This document shows, in pieces, positions 44,333-53,087 of a DNA stretch of 64,000 bases. Every line of letters starts with the position of its first letter. Positions within the stretch are counted from its first letter, which is position 1. The stretch covers positions 124,001 through 188,000 of the forward strand of contig NZ_ANAM01000001.1 of NCBI RefSeq assembly GCF_000330705.1, given 5' to 3'. The position numbers and the translations under genes are program-made. Source of the stretch: Salinicoccus carnicancri Crm (GTDB lineage Bacteria > Bacillota > Bacilli > Staphylococcales > Salinicoccaceae). The notes under the pieces are model-generated. The model saw only the letters and a list, made by a program, of their open reading frames with translations, made no database searches and was not told where the DNA came from.

Positions 44333-45760
44333 CTACTTGAAGTATCCTTTGATCGATTTTACTTCGAGGAATTCATCGATGCCGAAATCGCCCCACTCGC
44401 GGCCGATGCCGGATTGCTTGTAACCGCCGAACGGCAGATCGGCTCCGCCTTTGGCATTGTTGATCTCCACAGTGCCCGCCTCAATGGAACGAGCCACTTT
44501 TTTGAGTGTTTCAGGATCTTCCCCGAAGACGTATCCCGCGAGGCCGTATTTTGTATCGTTTGCAAGCGCAATAGCTTCATCCAGGTCCTTATAGGTGATG
44601 ACCGACATGACGGGGCCGAATATTTCCTCCTGGGCGATGGTCATCTTATTATCCACGTCGCTGAACACGGTCGGTTTGACATAGAAGCCTTCAGCCAGCC
44701 CTTCGGGCTGGTCGGCGCCGCCGTGGTAGAGCGTGGCCCCCTCTTCTACACCTTTATTGATATAGGACTGGACCGTATCATACTGTTTCCTGCTGATGAG
44801 AGGTCCCATTTTGACGCCCTCTTCACGCGGATTGCCAACTTTCACATCTTCCATCTTCTCTTTTACTTTCTCCAGGAATTCGTCTTTCATGGATTCCGGG
44901 ATCAGTGTCCGTGTGCCGGCTGTGCACACCTGTCCGGTGTTATTGACAACTTTCTGTACAGCTGTGAAGGCTGCATCATCCACATTTGCATCATCCAGAA
45001 TGATCAGCGGCGATTTACCACCGAGTTCAAGGGATACTTTTTTGAAATCGGCGCTTGCTTTCTCCATGATTTTCGCACCGGTCCTGCCGGAGCCGGTGAA
45101 TGACATCATACGCACTTTGGGATGTTCGCTGAGCGGGTTGCCGACTCCTTCGCCGTCACCGTTCACGAGGTTGAAGACACCTTTCGGAACACCGGCCTTA
45201 TCGAAGATTTCAGCCAGTATCACAGAGGCAAACGGTGTTTCTTCGGAAGGCTTGAGAATGACCGGGCTGCCAGCCGCGAACGCAGCCGCCAGCTTGAGTG
45301 AAGTCTGGTTGGTCGGGAAGTTCCACGGTGTAATCAGGCCGGCAACACCAATTGCTTCCTTGACCACCAGGTTTTCACCGCGCTGTTCCTCGAATTCGAA
45401 AGAATCCAGTGCATCACGTGCTGCAGCAAAGTGGTTCAGCCCCATCTGATAATGGACTTTTTCAGATTTATCTATTGGAGAACCGAGTTCATCGGTAATT
45501 GCTTCTATCAGATCATCTTTGCGGTTTTCGTACTCATTGACAATTCTGTCGAGCATCTCGCGGCGTTCCTCTACAGGTGTGTTACGAAATTCTATATAAA
45601 CATCATGGGCCGCATTCACAGCTTTATCCACATCGGCGGCATTCCCTTTGGCAATCCTGCCGAAAGCGTCACCCGTCGCGGGATTGATGACATTGATCGT
45701 CTCGCCGCTTGAACTTTCCACCCATTCGCCATTTATATATTGTCTGGTATGATCTTTCAT
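44333..45760 (-). CDS. NAD(P)-dependent aldehyde dehydrogenase
   Basis: A 475-residue ALDH superfamily enzyme. Catalytic cysteine is in [11 protein letters not shown], the general base glutamate in LELGGKSP, and cofactor binding in [12 protein letters not shown] and [12 protein letters not shown]. It oxidises an aldehyde to the acid; substrate unknown. Position next to dhaKLM (same strand, separate terminator) suggests three-carbon or polyol metabolism, which is only a hint. GGAG precedes ATG 45760. Confidence 0.88.
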   Translation of the reverse strand: MKDHTRQYINGEWVESSSGETINVINPATGDAFGRIAKGNAADVDKAVNAAHDVYIEFRNTPVEERREMLDRIVNEYENRKDDLIEAITDELGSPIDKSEKVHYQMGLNHFAAARDALDSFEFEEQRGENLVVKEAIGVAGLITPWNFPTNQTSLKLAAAFAAGSPVILKPSEETPFASVILAEIFDKAGVPKGVFNLVNGDGEGVGNPLSEHPKVRMMSFTGSGRTGAKIMEKASADFKKVSLELGGKSPLIILDDANVDDAAFTAVQKVVNNTGQVCTAGTRTLIPESMKDEFLEKVKEKMEDVKVGNPREEGVKMGPLISRKQYDTVQSYINKGVEEGATLYHGGADQPEGLAEGFYVKPTVFSDVDNKMTIAQEEIFGPVMSVITYKDLDEAIALANDTKYGLAGYVFGEDPETLKKVARSIEAGTVEINNAKGGADLPFGGYKQSGIGREWGDFGIDEFLEVKSIKGYFK

Positions 45761-45891
45761 TCATGATTCTCCTTTATTCCGTAATATTATACTGTATCCT
45801 TAAACGCCCCTCTTTAATCACAATTGAAGATAAAAATTATCACGTTTGAAAAGACTGTCTGTAGGAACATGGAATTGTTACACAATGAAGA

Positions 45892-45916
45892 AACCGCACT
45901 CTGTCGGAGTGCGGTT
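45892..45916 (-). terminator. Terminator of the isaB-like gene
   Basis: AACCGCACTC / GAGTGCGGTT stem with a five-base loop and TTCTTCATT on the minus strand. Confidence 0.8.
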
Positions 45917-45941
45917 CTTTGTGTTCCAAGTATATTAGGTT

Positions 45942-46475
45942 TTACTCCGTGACATGTGTACCGCCGACTGAAACGGAGGTCACGTAACCGTCGTTGACAT
46001 TGAACGTAATCTGCATGCCCTTCAGTTGATAATAATGGGTGTTGTCGCCCTGTTCCCCGTAATTGGAGTGGGCAGGGTCACCGTATACGTCAAACACTTC
46101 AGCTTCTGTGACTGCGCCGGGGTTGATCGGCATGTCTGCGAAGACTGCGCCTTCACCGACTACATGGATGTGCTGATCATAAACAGCTGTTATTGCTGCT
46201 TCATTCCCGTGTTCTAAAAATGCCTCTTCCGTCATATCAATCTGATAGCCGTTCAGTTTGAAGTTATTGCTGGCAATTGCGTTGATGAATGTCTCATCGA
46301 GAATAAATCTTCCATCATCGCCATAGCCCGTATAGCCGTTATAATAGTAATATGCTCCCTCTGACTGCTGAGATGTATCTTCAGAGGCTTCGGCAACACC
46401 GGCTGCCCCTGCGAATGCGACGAAGGCAACACAGACTGTGAGCAGCATTTTGACTATCTTACTCATTAAACTCAC
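45942..46475 (-). CDS. IsaB-like secreted antigen
   Basis: A 177-residue secreted protein. A signal peptide occupies about 1-30, with a probable cleavage after GVAEA. The mature domain matches S. aureus immunodominant surface antigen B: YYYYNGYTGYGDDGRFILDE, then FINAIASNNFKLNGYQI, and a final GYVTSVSVGGTHVTE. IsaB binds nucleic acids or is linked to autophagic flux in S. aureus; the role here is by homology only. A SigA promoter with a palindromic -35 lies upstream. GGGAGG precedes the ATG. Confidence 0.82.
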   Translation of the reverse strand: MSLMSKIVKMLLTVCVAFVAFAGAAGVAEASEDTSQQSEGAYYYYNGYTGYGDDGRFILDETFINAIASNNFKLNGYQIDMTEEAFLEHGNEAAITAVYDQHIHVVGEGAVFADMPINPGAVTEAEVFDVYGDPAHSNYGEQGDNTHYYQLKGMQITFNVNDGYVTSVSVGGTHVTE

Positions 46476-46522
46476 CTCCCTTTTGGGTGGTATTTATGAC
46501 TGGCTATTCTACTGTTATTGGA

Positions 46523-46558
46523 ATTTTACAACATTTGATATATGAAATCAATTGATTT
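46523..46558 (-). promoter_or_regulatory. SigA promoter of the isaB-like gene with a palindrome at -35
   Basis: Minus-strand TTGATT, 17-bp spacer, TAAAAT. The -35 lies within the perfect 14-bp palindrome AAATCAATTGATTT (46545-46558), a candidate repressor site. Confidence 0.6.
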
Positions 46559-46599
46559 ATAACTTGCACTTACAAGAAATTATATTTACACAAGTGAAA

Positions 46600-46618
46600 A
46601 AGGAGCATTATGCTCCTT
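46600..46618 (-). terminator. Terminator after the LLM oxidoreductase unit
   Basis: AAGGAGCA / TGCTCCTT short stem with three-base loop and minus-strand TTTTTC tail. Confidence 0.75.
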
Positions 46619-46630
46619 ATAAGTCGAAGG

Positions 46631-46711
46631 TCATTTCAGGAAATCGTGGACGATTTCATTTGTTCTGGGTGTTCCATTGAAAGGAGACCTGATTTCCCGG
46701 GTAATATTCAT
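46631..46711 (-). CDS. Small 26-codon frame coupled to the LLM gene
   Basis: A short frame starts at the ATGA overlap with the LLM stop codon (46711) and runs 26 codons (MNITREIRSPFNGTPRTNEI and six more) to a TGA just before the 46600-46618 terminator. Translational coupling is possible; no separate RBS is seen. It could equally be a decayed extension of the upstream gene. Unrecognised. Confidence 0.35.
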   Translation of the reverse strand: MNITREIRSPFNGTPRTNEIVHDFLK

Positions 46712-47712
46712 TTTGCAGCCGGCATTTCCAGGCTTTTTTGGAGGGTATCGACGGGTGCCAGTGCCTCGATTGTCTGGTGACGCAGTTTTTTATCATTGGT
46801 GGGTAGATGGAACATCAGTTCATCTATGCCGTTATTTTCGATATACCATCCAAGTTTCTGCAGCACATCTTCTCTAGTGCCGACGATGATATCCGCCTCC
46901 ACCCTCTTTGCTGTTACAGGCTCCTCTGAGGCTGCGATTGCACTCGCAGCCCGCACTTCGCCTTTGACCCTCAGTATTTTTCCGCTGTCATGATGCAGTT
47001 CATACAGGGTGTTCTCTTCCTTCAGGCGCCTTTGGGCCTCTTTATCGTCAGTGACGACAACGGACAATGCAGCAATGAAGCTGCCTTTACCGTTGTTCTT
47101 CCTGTAAGCACTGATGCTGTCTTCAAGTTTCTTTTGGTCATTGCTGATGAAATGTGCGTAAATGAAATTGACATTTTCACGGGCGGCAAAGAGTGCTGAA
47201 TCCGGGCTGGAGCCGAGAAGGAAAAGTTCCGGTGGATTTGAACTGTCCGGGGAAGTCTTCAAATCTTTGAATTCACCCGTCTGTGTCTGGTTCACAAACC
47301 CGGCCAGTGCTTTGAATTTCTCATCAAAGGATGGTCCGTTCTCCGCAAATCCGGATTGCAGCGCAGCCGTGGACAGACGGAGTCCTCCCGGTGCCTTGCC
47401 GATACCGAGGTCCACCCTCCCGGGTGCCAGGTGGCTCATAAGTTGGAACTGTTCCGCCACCTTGAAGGGACTGTAATGCTGGAGCATCACACCGCCTGAA
47501 CCTATATTGATCCGCTTTGTATAAGCCAGCAGATGGGAAATCATGATTTCTGGTGCGGTACCGGCAAGCGGTTCATTGTGATGTTCTGAAACATAATAGC
47601 GCCTGTAGCCCCTCTCATCGGCCTTTTGTGCAAGTTCGATTGTATCATTGAGGGAGGAAGAAACATCCCCGCCTTCAAGGACAGGGCTCTGATTTAATAT
47701 GCTGAACTCCAT
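46708..47712 (-). CDS. LLM-class flavin-dependent oxidoreductase (luciferase-like)
   Basis: A 334-residue TIM-barrel FMN/F420-type oxidoreductase of the luciferase-like family. Characteristic parts are RRYYVSEHHNEPLAGTAPEI near residue 50, GGVMLQHYSPFKVAEQF, and RVDLGIGKAPGG. Substrate unknown. The start at 47712 follows GGAGTG at a short distance; the longer open frame upstream enters the tdk control region and is not family-like. Divergent from tdk. Confidence 0.85.
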   Translation of the reverse strand: MEFSILNQSPVLEGGDVSSSLNDTIELAQKADERGYRRYYVSEHHNEPLAGTAPEIMISHLLAYTKRINIGSGGVMLQHYSPFKVAEQFQLMSHLAPGRVDLGIGKAPGGLRLSTAALQSGFAENGPSFDEKFKALAGFVNQTQTGEFKDLKTSPDSSNPPELFLLGSSPDSALFAARENVNFIYAHFISNDQKKLEDSISAYRKNNGKGSFIAALSVVVTDDKEAQRRLKEENTLYELHHDSGKILRVKGEVRAASAIAASEEPVTAKRVEADIIVGTREDVLQKLGWYIENNGIDELMFHLPTNDKKLRHQTIEALAPVDTLQKSLEMPAAK

Positions 47713-47937
47713 GACACCACTCCTATGTATTAAATTTTTCTGAATATATGAGTGATTGTATAACTGAGGGCAATCCCCGTCAATCATCCCGACTTGTAAA
47801 GTGGGAATTAATTTCTGCAAAGTGCATATTTCCCGGGAGGCAGGGAAGAAGAAATGTGATATCATGATTTCCGGGGATAAAATCCCGTCTAAAATAGAAA
47901 ATGATGAAGCAATACATAAGGGAAGACGGTGCATTCC

Positions 47938-48513
47938 ATGGCAAAGCTCTATTACAGATACGGCACGATGCAGAGTAATAAAAGCAATCAGATCATAACG
48001 ACACACCATCAGTATACGACGCAGGGAAAGCAGTGCCTTGCATATACGACACCCATAGATACGCGGAGCGGCTTCAAAAAGATCAGGTCCAGAGTCGGAC
48101 TTGAACTGGTCTGTGAGTATATACATGAACATATCTATAATGAAGTGAGAGATATAAATGAAACAGCAAGAGTCCATGCCGTTGTGGTGGATGAAGCCCA
48201 GTTCCTCTCAAGGGAGGATATCCATAACCTGAGTGATATTGCGGACTACCTGGATATCCCGGTCATTTGCTATGGCCTCAAGACCGACTTCCGGGGAGAG
48301 CTTTTTGAAGGCAGCAAAGTGCTGCTGGAGCTTTCGGATGCAATAGACGAGCTGAAGACAATATGCCAGTTCTGCAACAAGAAGGCAACGATGAATATGC
48401 GTATGCTGGACGGGGCACCGATCAACGTCGGTGAAACGATAAAGATGGGTGATGAGGAATATGTGCCTGTGTGCCGGAAATGCTACAAAGCCCGGCTCGA
48501 ACTCGTGAAATGA
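47938..48513 (+). CDS. tdk: Thymidine kinase, E. coli/lactic-acid-bacteria type, with altered P-loop
   Basis: A 191-residue type II thymidine kinase. The sequence follows the E. coli and Lactobacillales form (MAKLYYRYGTMQSNKSNQII; VVVDEAQFLSREDIH; YGLKTDFRGELFEGSKVLLE), with zinc cysteines CQFC and CRKC. It differs from the S. aureus Tdk type. The Walker A loop, normally G-A-M-N-S-G-K-S, reads GTMQSNKS: the glycine before lysine is Asn14. The lid residues remain. This raises doubt about ATP binding. ATG 47938 has GGGAAGACGG upstream; an in-frame GTG at 47929 is an alternative. Confidence 0.85.
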   Translation: MAKLYYRYGTMQSNKSNQIITTHHQYTTQGKQCLAYTTPIDTRSGFKKIRSRVGLELVCEYIHEHIYNEVRDINETARVHAVVVDEAQFLSREDIHNLSDIADYLDIPVICYGLKTDFRGELFEGSKVLLELSDAIDELKTICQFCNKKATMNMRMLDGAPINVGETIKMGDEEYVPVCRKCYKARLELVK

Positions 48514-48636
48514 TAGAAGTATTCGAACGGTTAAAGAAAACACTCCATTCTTTAACCGTTTTTTAATTTTTCATTAACCCTCCTTTAGCTGCTGCTTCCT
48601 ATAATGAAATTAACAAATAACACAGGAGGCGTTAAA

Positions 48637-49260
48637 ATGATGAACAAGAAATATTTACTGGCAGGCGGTATCGTATCAGCACTGCTATTGGGAGCATGTT
48701 CAAGCGTCAGTGCGGATACGGATATGGACTGGGAAGCAGACGGCAAAGAGGGGACGGCTGAAGTAACCTCCGGGCAAGTGGAGACGGATAAGGTGGAGCA
48801 GAATGCGCAGAAGGCAGTGGAAGAGGCGAAGAAGAATTTTGACGGCAAAGTTATAGATGTCGAACTGGATGAAGAAGACGGGATATACTACTACGAAATA
48901 GAGATGAAAAACGGGAAAGAAGAATATGAAGTGGACATCAATGCAGAAACATTGGAAATTCTTGAAGAAGATTTCGACCGTGATGAAGACGGAGATGATG
49001 CGGAAGAACGTGATGAAGAAGACGGGGAAGACGCTGAAGGCAGTGACGATGACAAAAATGATCAGGACAGAGCAGACAGCAGTATGATCTCCTCTGAAGA
49101 AGCGGTTCAGATCGCAGAAGAAAAAACCGGGGGACAGGCTGTCGAATGGGACTTTGACGATGACGATGCTGAATATGAAGTGGAACTGGAAGCGGATGGC
49201 GAAGAGGTTGAAGTTGAACTGGATGCGAAAACCGGGGAGATTGTTGACACAGATGACTAG
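48637..49260 (+). CDS. PepSY-domain lipoprotein
   Basis: A 207-residue lipoprotein with lipobox SALLLGAC (cysteine about residue 20). Two PepSY-type repeats (about 70-115 and 150-205) are separated by an acidic linker (EDGDDAEERDEEDGEDAEGS). Each repeat has the DxxxGxIYYYEIEM or EYEVELEADG pattern. PepSY domains are linked to inhibition of proteases and to sensing outside the membrane. It precedes the two-component system but has its own terminator. The RBS is AGGAGG. Confidence 0.82.
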   Translation: MMNKKYLLAGGIVSALLLGACSSVSADTDMDWEADGKEGTAEVTSGQVETDKVEQNAQKAVEEAKKNFDGKVIDVELDEEDGIYYYEIEMKNGKEEYEVDINAETLEILEEDFDRDEDGDDAEERDEEDGEDAEGSDDDKNDQDRADSSMISSEEAVQIAEEKTGGQAVEWDFDDDDAEYEVELEADGEEVEVELDAKTGEIVDTDD

Positions 49261-49278
49261 TACCCGCCTCGAACGCTG

Positions 49279-49307
49279 AATCCGGGAGTCATGCTCCCGG
49301 ATTTTTT
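49279..49307 (+). terminator. Terminator of the PepSY lipoprotein gene
   Basis: AATCCGGGAG / CTCCCGGATT stem, five-base loop, TTTTTT tail. Confidence 0.87.
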
Positions 49308-49411
49308 AATTGAATTTTAATAATTCTCTGGCGAAGTTCCATGTTCCCGTCATGCTATAATCGGTGTAATGGTATTCATAAACACAGTGACTGTCATAAG
49401 GAGAATCACAT

Positions 49412-50089
49412 ATGGGTAAGATATTGATTGTTGAAGATGACGAAAAGATTGCACGCGTCATCCAGCTGGAGCTGGAGTTTGAAGAGTATGAAGTGGCAGT
49501 TGCCTACACGGGAAAGGAAGCGCTGGAGCGTTATGAGGGCGATACATTCGATCTGATACTGCTTGATGTCATGATACCGGAACTGAATGGCCTGGAAGTG
49601 CTCCGCAGGGTAAGACAGAAGGATGAAAATACGAGAATCATAATGCTCACGGCAAGGGATGCTGTAATGGATAAAGTCAGCGGACTGGATTCCGGTGCCA
49701 ACGACTATATGACGAAGCCGTTTGAGATTGAAGAGCTGCTTGCCCGCATACGCACGCAGTTGAAACAGAAGTCTGCGGTTTCGGAGCCGGTGCTGGAGGA
49801 TATCGAATACCGTCATCTCAGAGTTGTTCCGATGGCGCGGGAAGTTTATATCGGTGAGGAACTGGTCTATCTGACCCAGAAAGAATATAATCTGCTGTAT
49901 TTTCTGATCGAGCATAAAAATCAGGCACTCTCACGTGAACAGATAATTGAAGCGGTATGGGGCTTTGATTATTATGGAGATACGAATACCGTTGATGTCT
50001 ATGTAAGATACATCCGTAAAAAGCTCGACCGTGAAAAACCATCCATTATCGCGAGTGTCAGGGGTATTGGATATATGGTGAAGGACTGA
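49412..50089 (+). CDS. OmpR-family response regulator
   Basis: A 225-residue response regulator. The receiver domain has D52 in LILLDVMIPE as the phosphorylation site, with D8/D9 (VEDDEK) and K102 (MTKPFEIE). The C-terminal winged HTH (about 130-225) ends VRYIRKKLD with SVRGIGYMVKD. It resembles ArlR/YkoG. GGAG precedes ATG 49412. It forms an operon with the histidine kinase, five bases downstream, and a PepSY gene. Confidence 0.92.
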   Translation: MGKILIVEDDEKIARVIQLELEFEEYEVAVAYTGKEALERYEGDTFDLILLDVMIPELNGLEVLRRVRQKDENTRIIMLTARDAVMDKVSGLDSGANDYMTKPFEIEELLARIRTQLKQKSAVSEPVLEDIEYRHLRVVPMAREVYIGEELVYLTQKEYNLLYFLIEHKNQALSREQIIEAVWGFDYYGDTNTVDVYVRYIRKKLDREKPSIIASVRGIGYMVKD

Positions 50090-50093
50090 CAGG

Positions 50094-51467
50094 ATGAAAC
50101 TGGGGACGAAGATACAATTATATACGACGGTCATGACAGTCATTGTCGTCATACTGATCAATCTGTTCGTTTATTATTCCTATAAGAACTTTTCGTTGAA
50201 TGCGGAAATGGACCAGCTCGAAAACCGCGGAGCGAATATCATGGAGGAACTCCAGAAAGCCAATGCAAATAATGTCAACAGTGAAGCGGTGCTGCAGGCG
50301 TTCCTGCTGTCGGACGGCTATGTCAGGGTCGTTGACAGCGAAGGGAATCCCGTGGTCCGTATCGCGACCGAGACAGAATATGCAGGTCTGGCTGAACCTT
50401 ACAGCACGAGCCAGTATAAAAAGTCCGTATCCCATGAGGGCATGGAGTTTGTCATGGTCTCCCTGCCTGTCATATGGGATGACGGACAGGTGCACAGCCT
50501 TCAGATCTATGAAAATGTATATTTCCTTTATGACACGTTCGAAGTGCTGAAATGGATATTGGTAGTTTCGACACTCATCATACTGACCGTGATTTTCCTC
50601 CTGAACCGGGTCATCACCAATGCCATCCTGAAACCGGTCAACAAGCTGATCGACAAGATGAAGAAAACCGATGATACAAGTAAATATACGATGATCGATA
50701 TAAACCAAAAAGACACGAAAGAGCTCAGGGAACTGTCCGAGGCATTCAATGAAATGATGTTGGATCTGAAAACGCATGACGAGAACCAGCAGGCATTCAT
50801 CATGAATGCCTCCCACGAACTGAAGACGCCGATCACCGTCATCAGTTCGTACAGCCAGATGCTCAAACGTTTCGGCAAAACGCGTGAGGACATATTGGAT
50901 GAAAGTATCCATGCCATCAGCGATGAAACACAAAGGATGCAATATCTGACTGAGCAGCTTCTCAGTTTTGCGAAGGTGAGCCGGGAGGATGAATCGTTTC
51001 AATTGGAGCCGATCCGTATCGTGAAACTGATCGGGAATGTGACAGCGCGTCTTGAAAAGGTATACGACAGACCGATGGAACTTGCCTTCGACAATAGAGG
51101 GGTACTGGCTCTCGTGGATGTGGAGACATTCGACCAGCTGTTAAAGATATTCCTGGATAATGCCTACAAATACAGTTCGGATAATATATCCATCAATATC
51201 CGGGAACTGGAAAATAATGTCGAAGTAACGATAGCTGACAAAGGCATAGGCATACCGGCAGAGGATATCGATCATATATTCACAAGGTTTTACCGCGTGG
51301 ACAAGGCACGGGCACGGAAAACGGGCGGCTCCGGTCTTGGTCTGTCCATTGCACAGGAACTGGCAAAATTAAATGATATCACCATTGACGTTACAAGCCG
51401 GATGAATGTGGGGACAACGTTCAAATTGACGATTAAAAAGGTGAAGAAAAATGAAGAGACTGAGTAA
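50094..51467 (+). CDS. Sensor histidine kinase, YkoH/ArlS-like
   Basis: A 457-residue membrane sensor. Two helices (about 8-30 and 148-172) flank an extracytoplasmic sensor (about 31-147); a HAMP domain follows. The H-box is NASHELKTPITVISS (histidine about 240), then N (IFLDNAYKYSSD), G1 (DKGIGIPAEDI), F and G2 (TGGSGLGLSIAQEL) boxes. It phosphorylates the regulator upstream. The sensed signal is unknown; the flanking PepSY proteins may take part. Overlaps the next gene by 17 bases. Confidence 0.92.
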   Translation: MKLGTKIQLYTTVMTVIVVILINLFVYYSYKNFSLNAEMDQLENRGANIMEELQKANANNVNSEAVLQAFLLSDGYVRVVDSEGNPVVRIATETEYAGLAEPYSTSQYKKSVSHEGMEFVMVSLPVIWDDGQVHSLQIYENVYFLYDTFEVLKWILVVSTLIILTVIFLLNRVITNAILKPVNKLIDKMKKTDDTSKYTMIDINQKDTKELRELSEAFNEMMLDLKTHDENQQAFIMNASHELKTPITVISSYSQMLKRFGKTREDILDESIHAISDETQRMQYLTEQLLSFAKVSREDESFQLEPIRIVKLIGNVTARLEKVYDRPMELAFDNRGVLALVDVETFDQLLKIFLDNAYKYSSDNISINIRELENNVEVTIADKGIGIPAEDIDHIFTRFYRVDKARARKTGGSGLGLSIAQELAKLNDITIDVTSRMNVGTTFKLTIKKVKKNEETE

Positions 51468-52206
51468 GCTTCTGATAGCGGCTGTCATTGCCGGGATTGC
51501 TGTCGGCATTCTGCTGGTAAGTCGCTCAGGCGGTGATAGTATCGGTGAAGAAGAAGTGAGTGCCATGGTCACGGACCGTTACGGCGGAGAAATCGAAAAT
51601 ATTTCCCAGACGGAGGACGGGCAATCCTATATTGTAACCCTGGCGAATGAGGAATACCGGTATGAGATTACAGTAAGCGCCGAAGATGCCGGCATTGAGG
51701 GTATCGTAACTGAAAAAAATGAAGATGGGAATAGAGATACGGCATCTGGCAGCGAGGAAGATGCTTCCACGGAGACATCTGAAGAAAAGCCTGCCGGAGA
51801 AAAAACAGACACCAAAAAAGACAGGGACCAGCAAGAGGAAGAAAAGACAGATGCACTGATTACAGAAGATGAGGCGAAAAATATTGCATCTGGTGAAGTG
51901 GGCGGACAATTCGTTCATCTGACGCTGAATCAGGAGACGCATCCGCAGCAGTATCAGATCATCCAGCTGGTCGAGGATGATGACGAAGGTGCACTTGTGA
52001 CGGTGGATGCAATGGATGGGAAAGCGATGAACATTTTATGGTTTCAGGCAGATTTCAATGAAATCGCTGATATTGAAGCATTTGCCCGCCAGCTCCAGGA
52101 GTACAGCACGCAGTATCAGAACAACCATTATATAGAATTTGACGACGACAGTGAAGATGGAAGCTCTGGAGAAGATGACGACGAAGACGACAATGACGAT
52201 GATTAG
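51451..52206 (+). CDS. Membrane-anchored PepSY-like protein, YkoI-like
   Basis: A 251-residue protein with an N-terminal anchor (about 6-25), a first PepSY-like unit (GEEEVSAMVTDRYGGEIENI), a charged low-complexity linker, a second unit (LITEDEAKNIASGEVGGQFV), and an acidic end. Translationally coupled to the kinase. In Bacillus ykoG-ykoH-ykoI has the same layout. Likely exported and involved with signal sensing; that is inference from the layout. Confidence 0.72.
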   Translation: MKRLSKLLIAAVIAGIAVGILLVSRSGGDSIGEEEVSAMVTDRYGGEIENISQTEDGQSYIVTLANEEYRYEITVSAEDAGIEGIVTEKNEDGNRDTASGSEEDASTETSEEKPAGEKTDTKKDRDQQEEEKTDALITEDEAKNIASGEVGGQFVHLTLNQETHPQQYQIIQLVEDDDEGALVTVDAMDGKAMNILWFQADFNEIADIEAFARQLQEYSTQYQNNHYIEFDDDSEDGSSGEDDDEDDNDDD

Positions 52207-52218
52207 AATTTTATGAGG

Positions 52219-52252
52219 ACCCGGTTTGCGAAATTCATACTTTCGGCCGGGT
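52219..52252 (+). terminator. Probable terminator of the two-component operon
   Basis: ACCCGG / CCGGGT outer arms with inner CGAAA / TTTCG pairing, followed by ATTTTCTG. The tail is modest. Confidence 0.55.
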
Positions 52253-52349
52253 ATTTTCTGTCTGTGGAGTGACCGCAAAGTAATCGGATGTGATATTATA
52301 AATGATACTGAGTATCAATTGGATAACAGTAACGGAAGGTGGTTGTGGT

Positions 52350-53087
52350 TTGATTGATATTAAAGCGGCAACAAAATCTTTTGCCGGTAAAAACGGAGAT
52401 TTTAAAGCAGTCGACAGCATTACACTGTCGATACAAAACAAGGAGATATTCGGTATAATCGGTGAGAGTGGTGCCGGGAAGTCTACGCTGATGCGGTTCA
52501 TCAACGCACTTGAAACCCCGGATTCGGGACAGGTGATCGTAGACGGTACAGATGTCGTTACGCTCGGTAAAAAAGACCTGCGGAAGCACCAGAAGGATAT
52601 AAGCATGATCTTCCAGCATTTCAATCTGCTGGGCAACAAGACAGTCGAGGATAATATCAGGCTGCCTCTCACACTCCACAAATATAAAACACCCCTGTCA
52701 GTCGATGAGGTGATCGAGTTTGTCGGCCTGGACGACAAGCGGGACAGCTACCCGGCGGAATTGTCCGGTGGACAGAAACAGCGCGTGGGGATCGCCCGGG
52801 CTCTGGTGACACGGCCGAAAATACTGCTATGTGACGAACCCACTTCAGCCCTCGATGAAAATACAACCGATGAGATTGTGGATGTTCTGGGACGGGCACA
52901 GGAGGAGTTTGATATGACGGTGGTCATCGTTACGCATGAACTTGGGGTGATCAAGCAGCTGTGCAGGCGGGCAGCGGTAATGGAGCGTGGCAGATTGATT
53001 GACACCATTGACGTGAACCGATCGGTGAGAGGCCGTCCGGAATTGTCCTACCATGAACGTGTATTGGAAGTGCTGAAGGATGGCTGA
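52350..53087 (+). CDS. metN: Methionine-type ABC importer ATPase without the NIL domain
   Basis: A 245-residue ABC ATPase. Walker A is GIIGESGAGKSTLM, the Q-loop lies in ISMIFQHFNLL, signature LSGGQKQRVGIARAL, Walker B ILLCDEPTSAL. It resembles MetN of the MetNIQ system, but MetN is usually about 340 residues with a C-terminal ACT-like NIL domain for methionine feedback; here the protein stops after the ATPase core. The TTG start at 52350 follows GGAAGGTGG; the upstream in-frame extension is not family-like. Overlaps metI by eight bases. Confidence 0.85.
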   Translation: MIDIKAATKSFAGKNGDFKAVDSITLSIQNKEIFGIIGESGAGKSTLMRFINALETPDSGQVIVDGTDVVTLGKKDLRKHQKDISMIFQHFNLLGNKTVEDNIRLPLTLHKYKTPLSVDEVIEFVGLDDKRDSYPAELSGGQKQRVGIARALVTRPKILLCDEPTSALDENTTDEIVDVLGRAQEEFDMTVVIVTHELGVIKQLCRRAAVMERGRLIDTIDVNRSVRGRPELSYHERVLEVLKDG

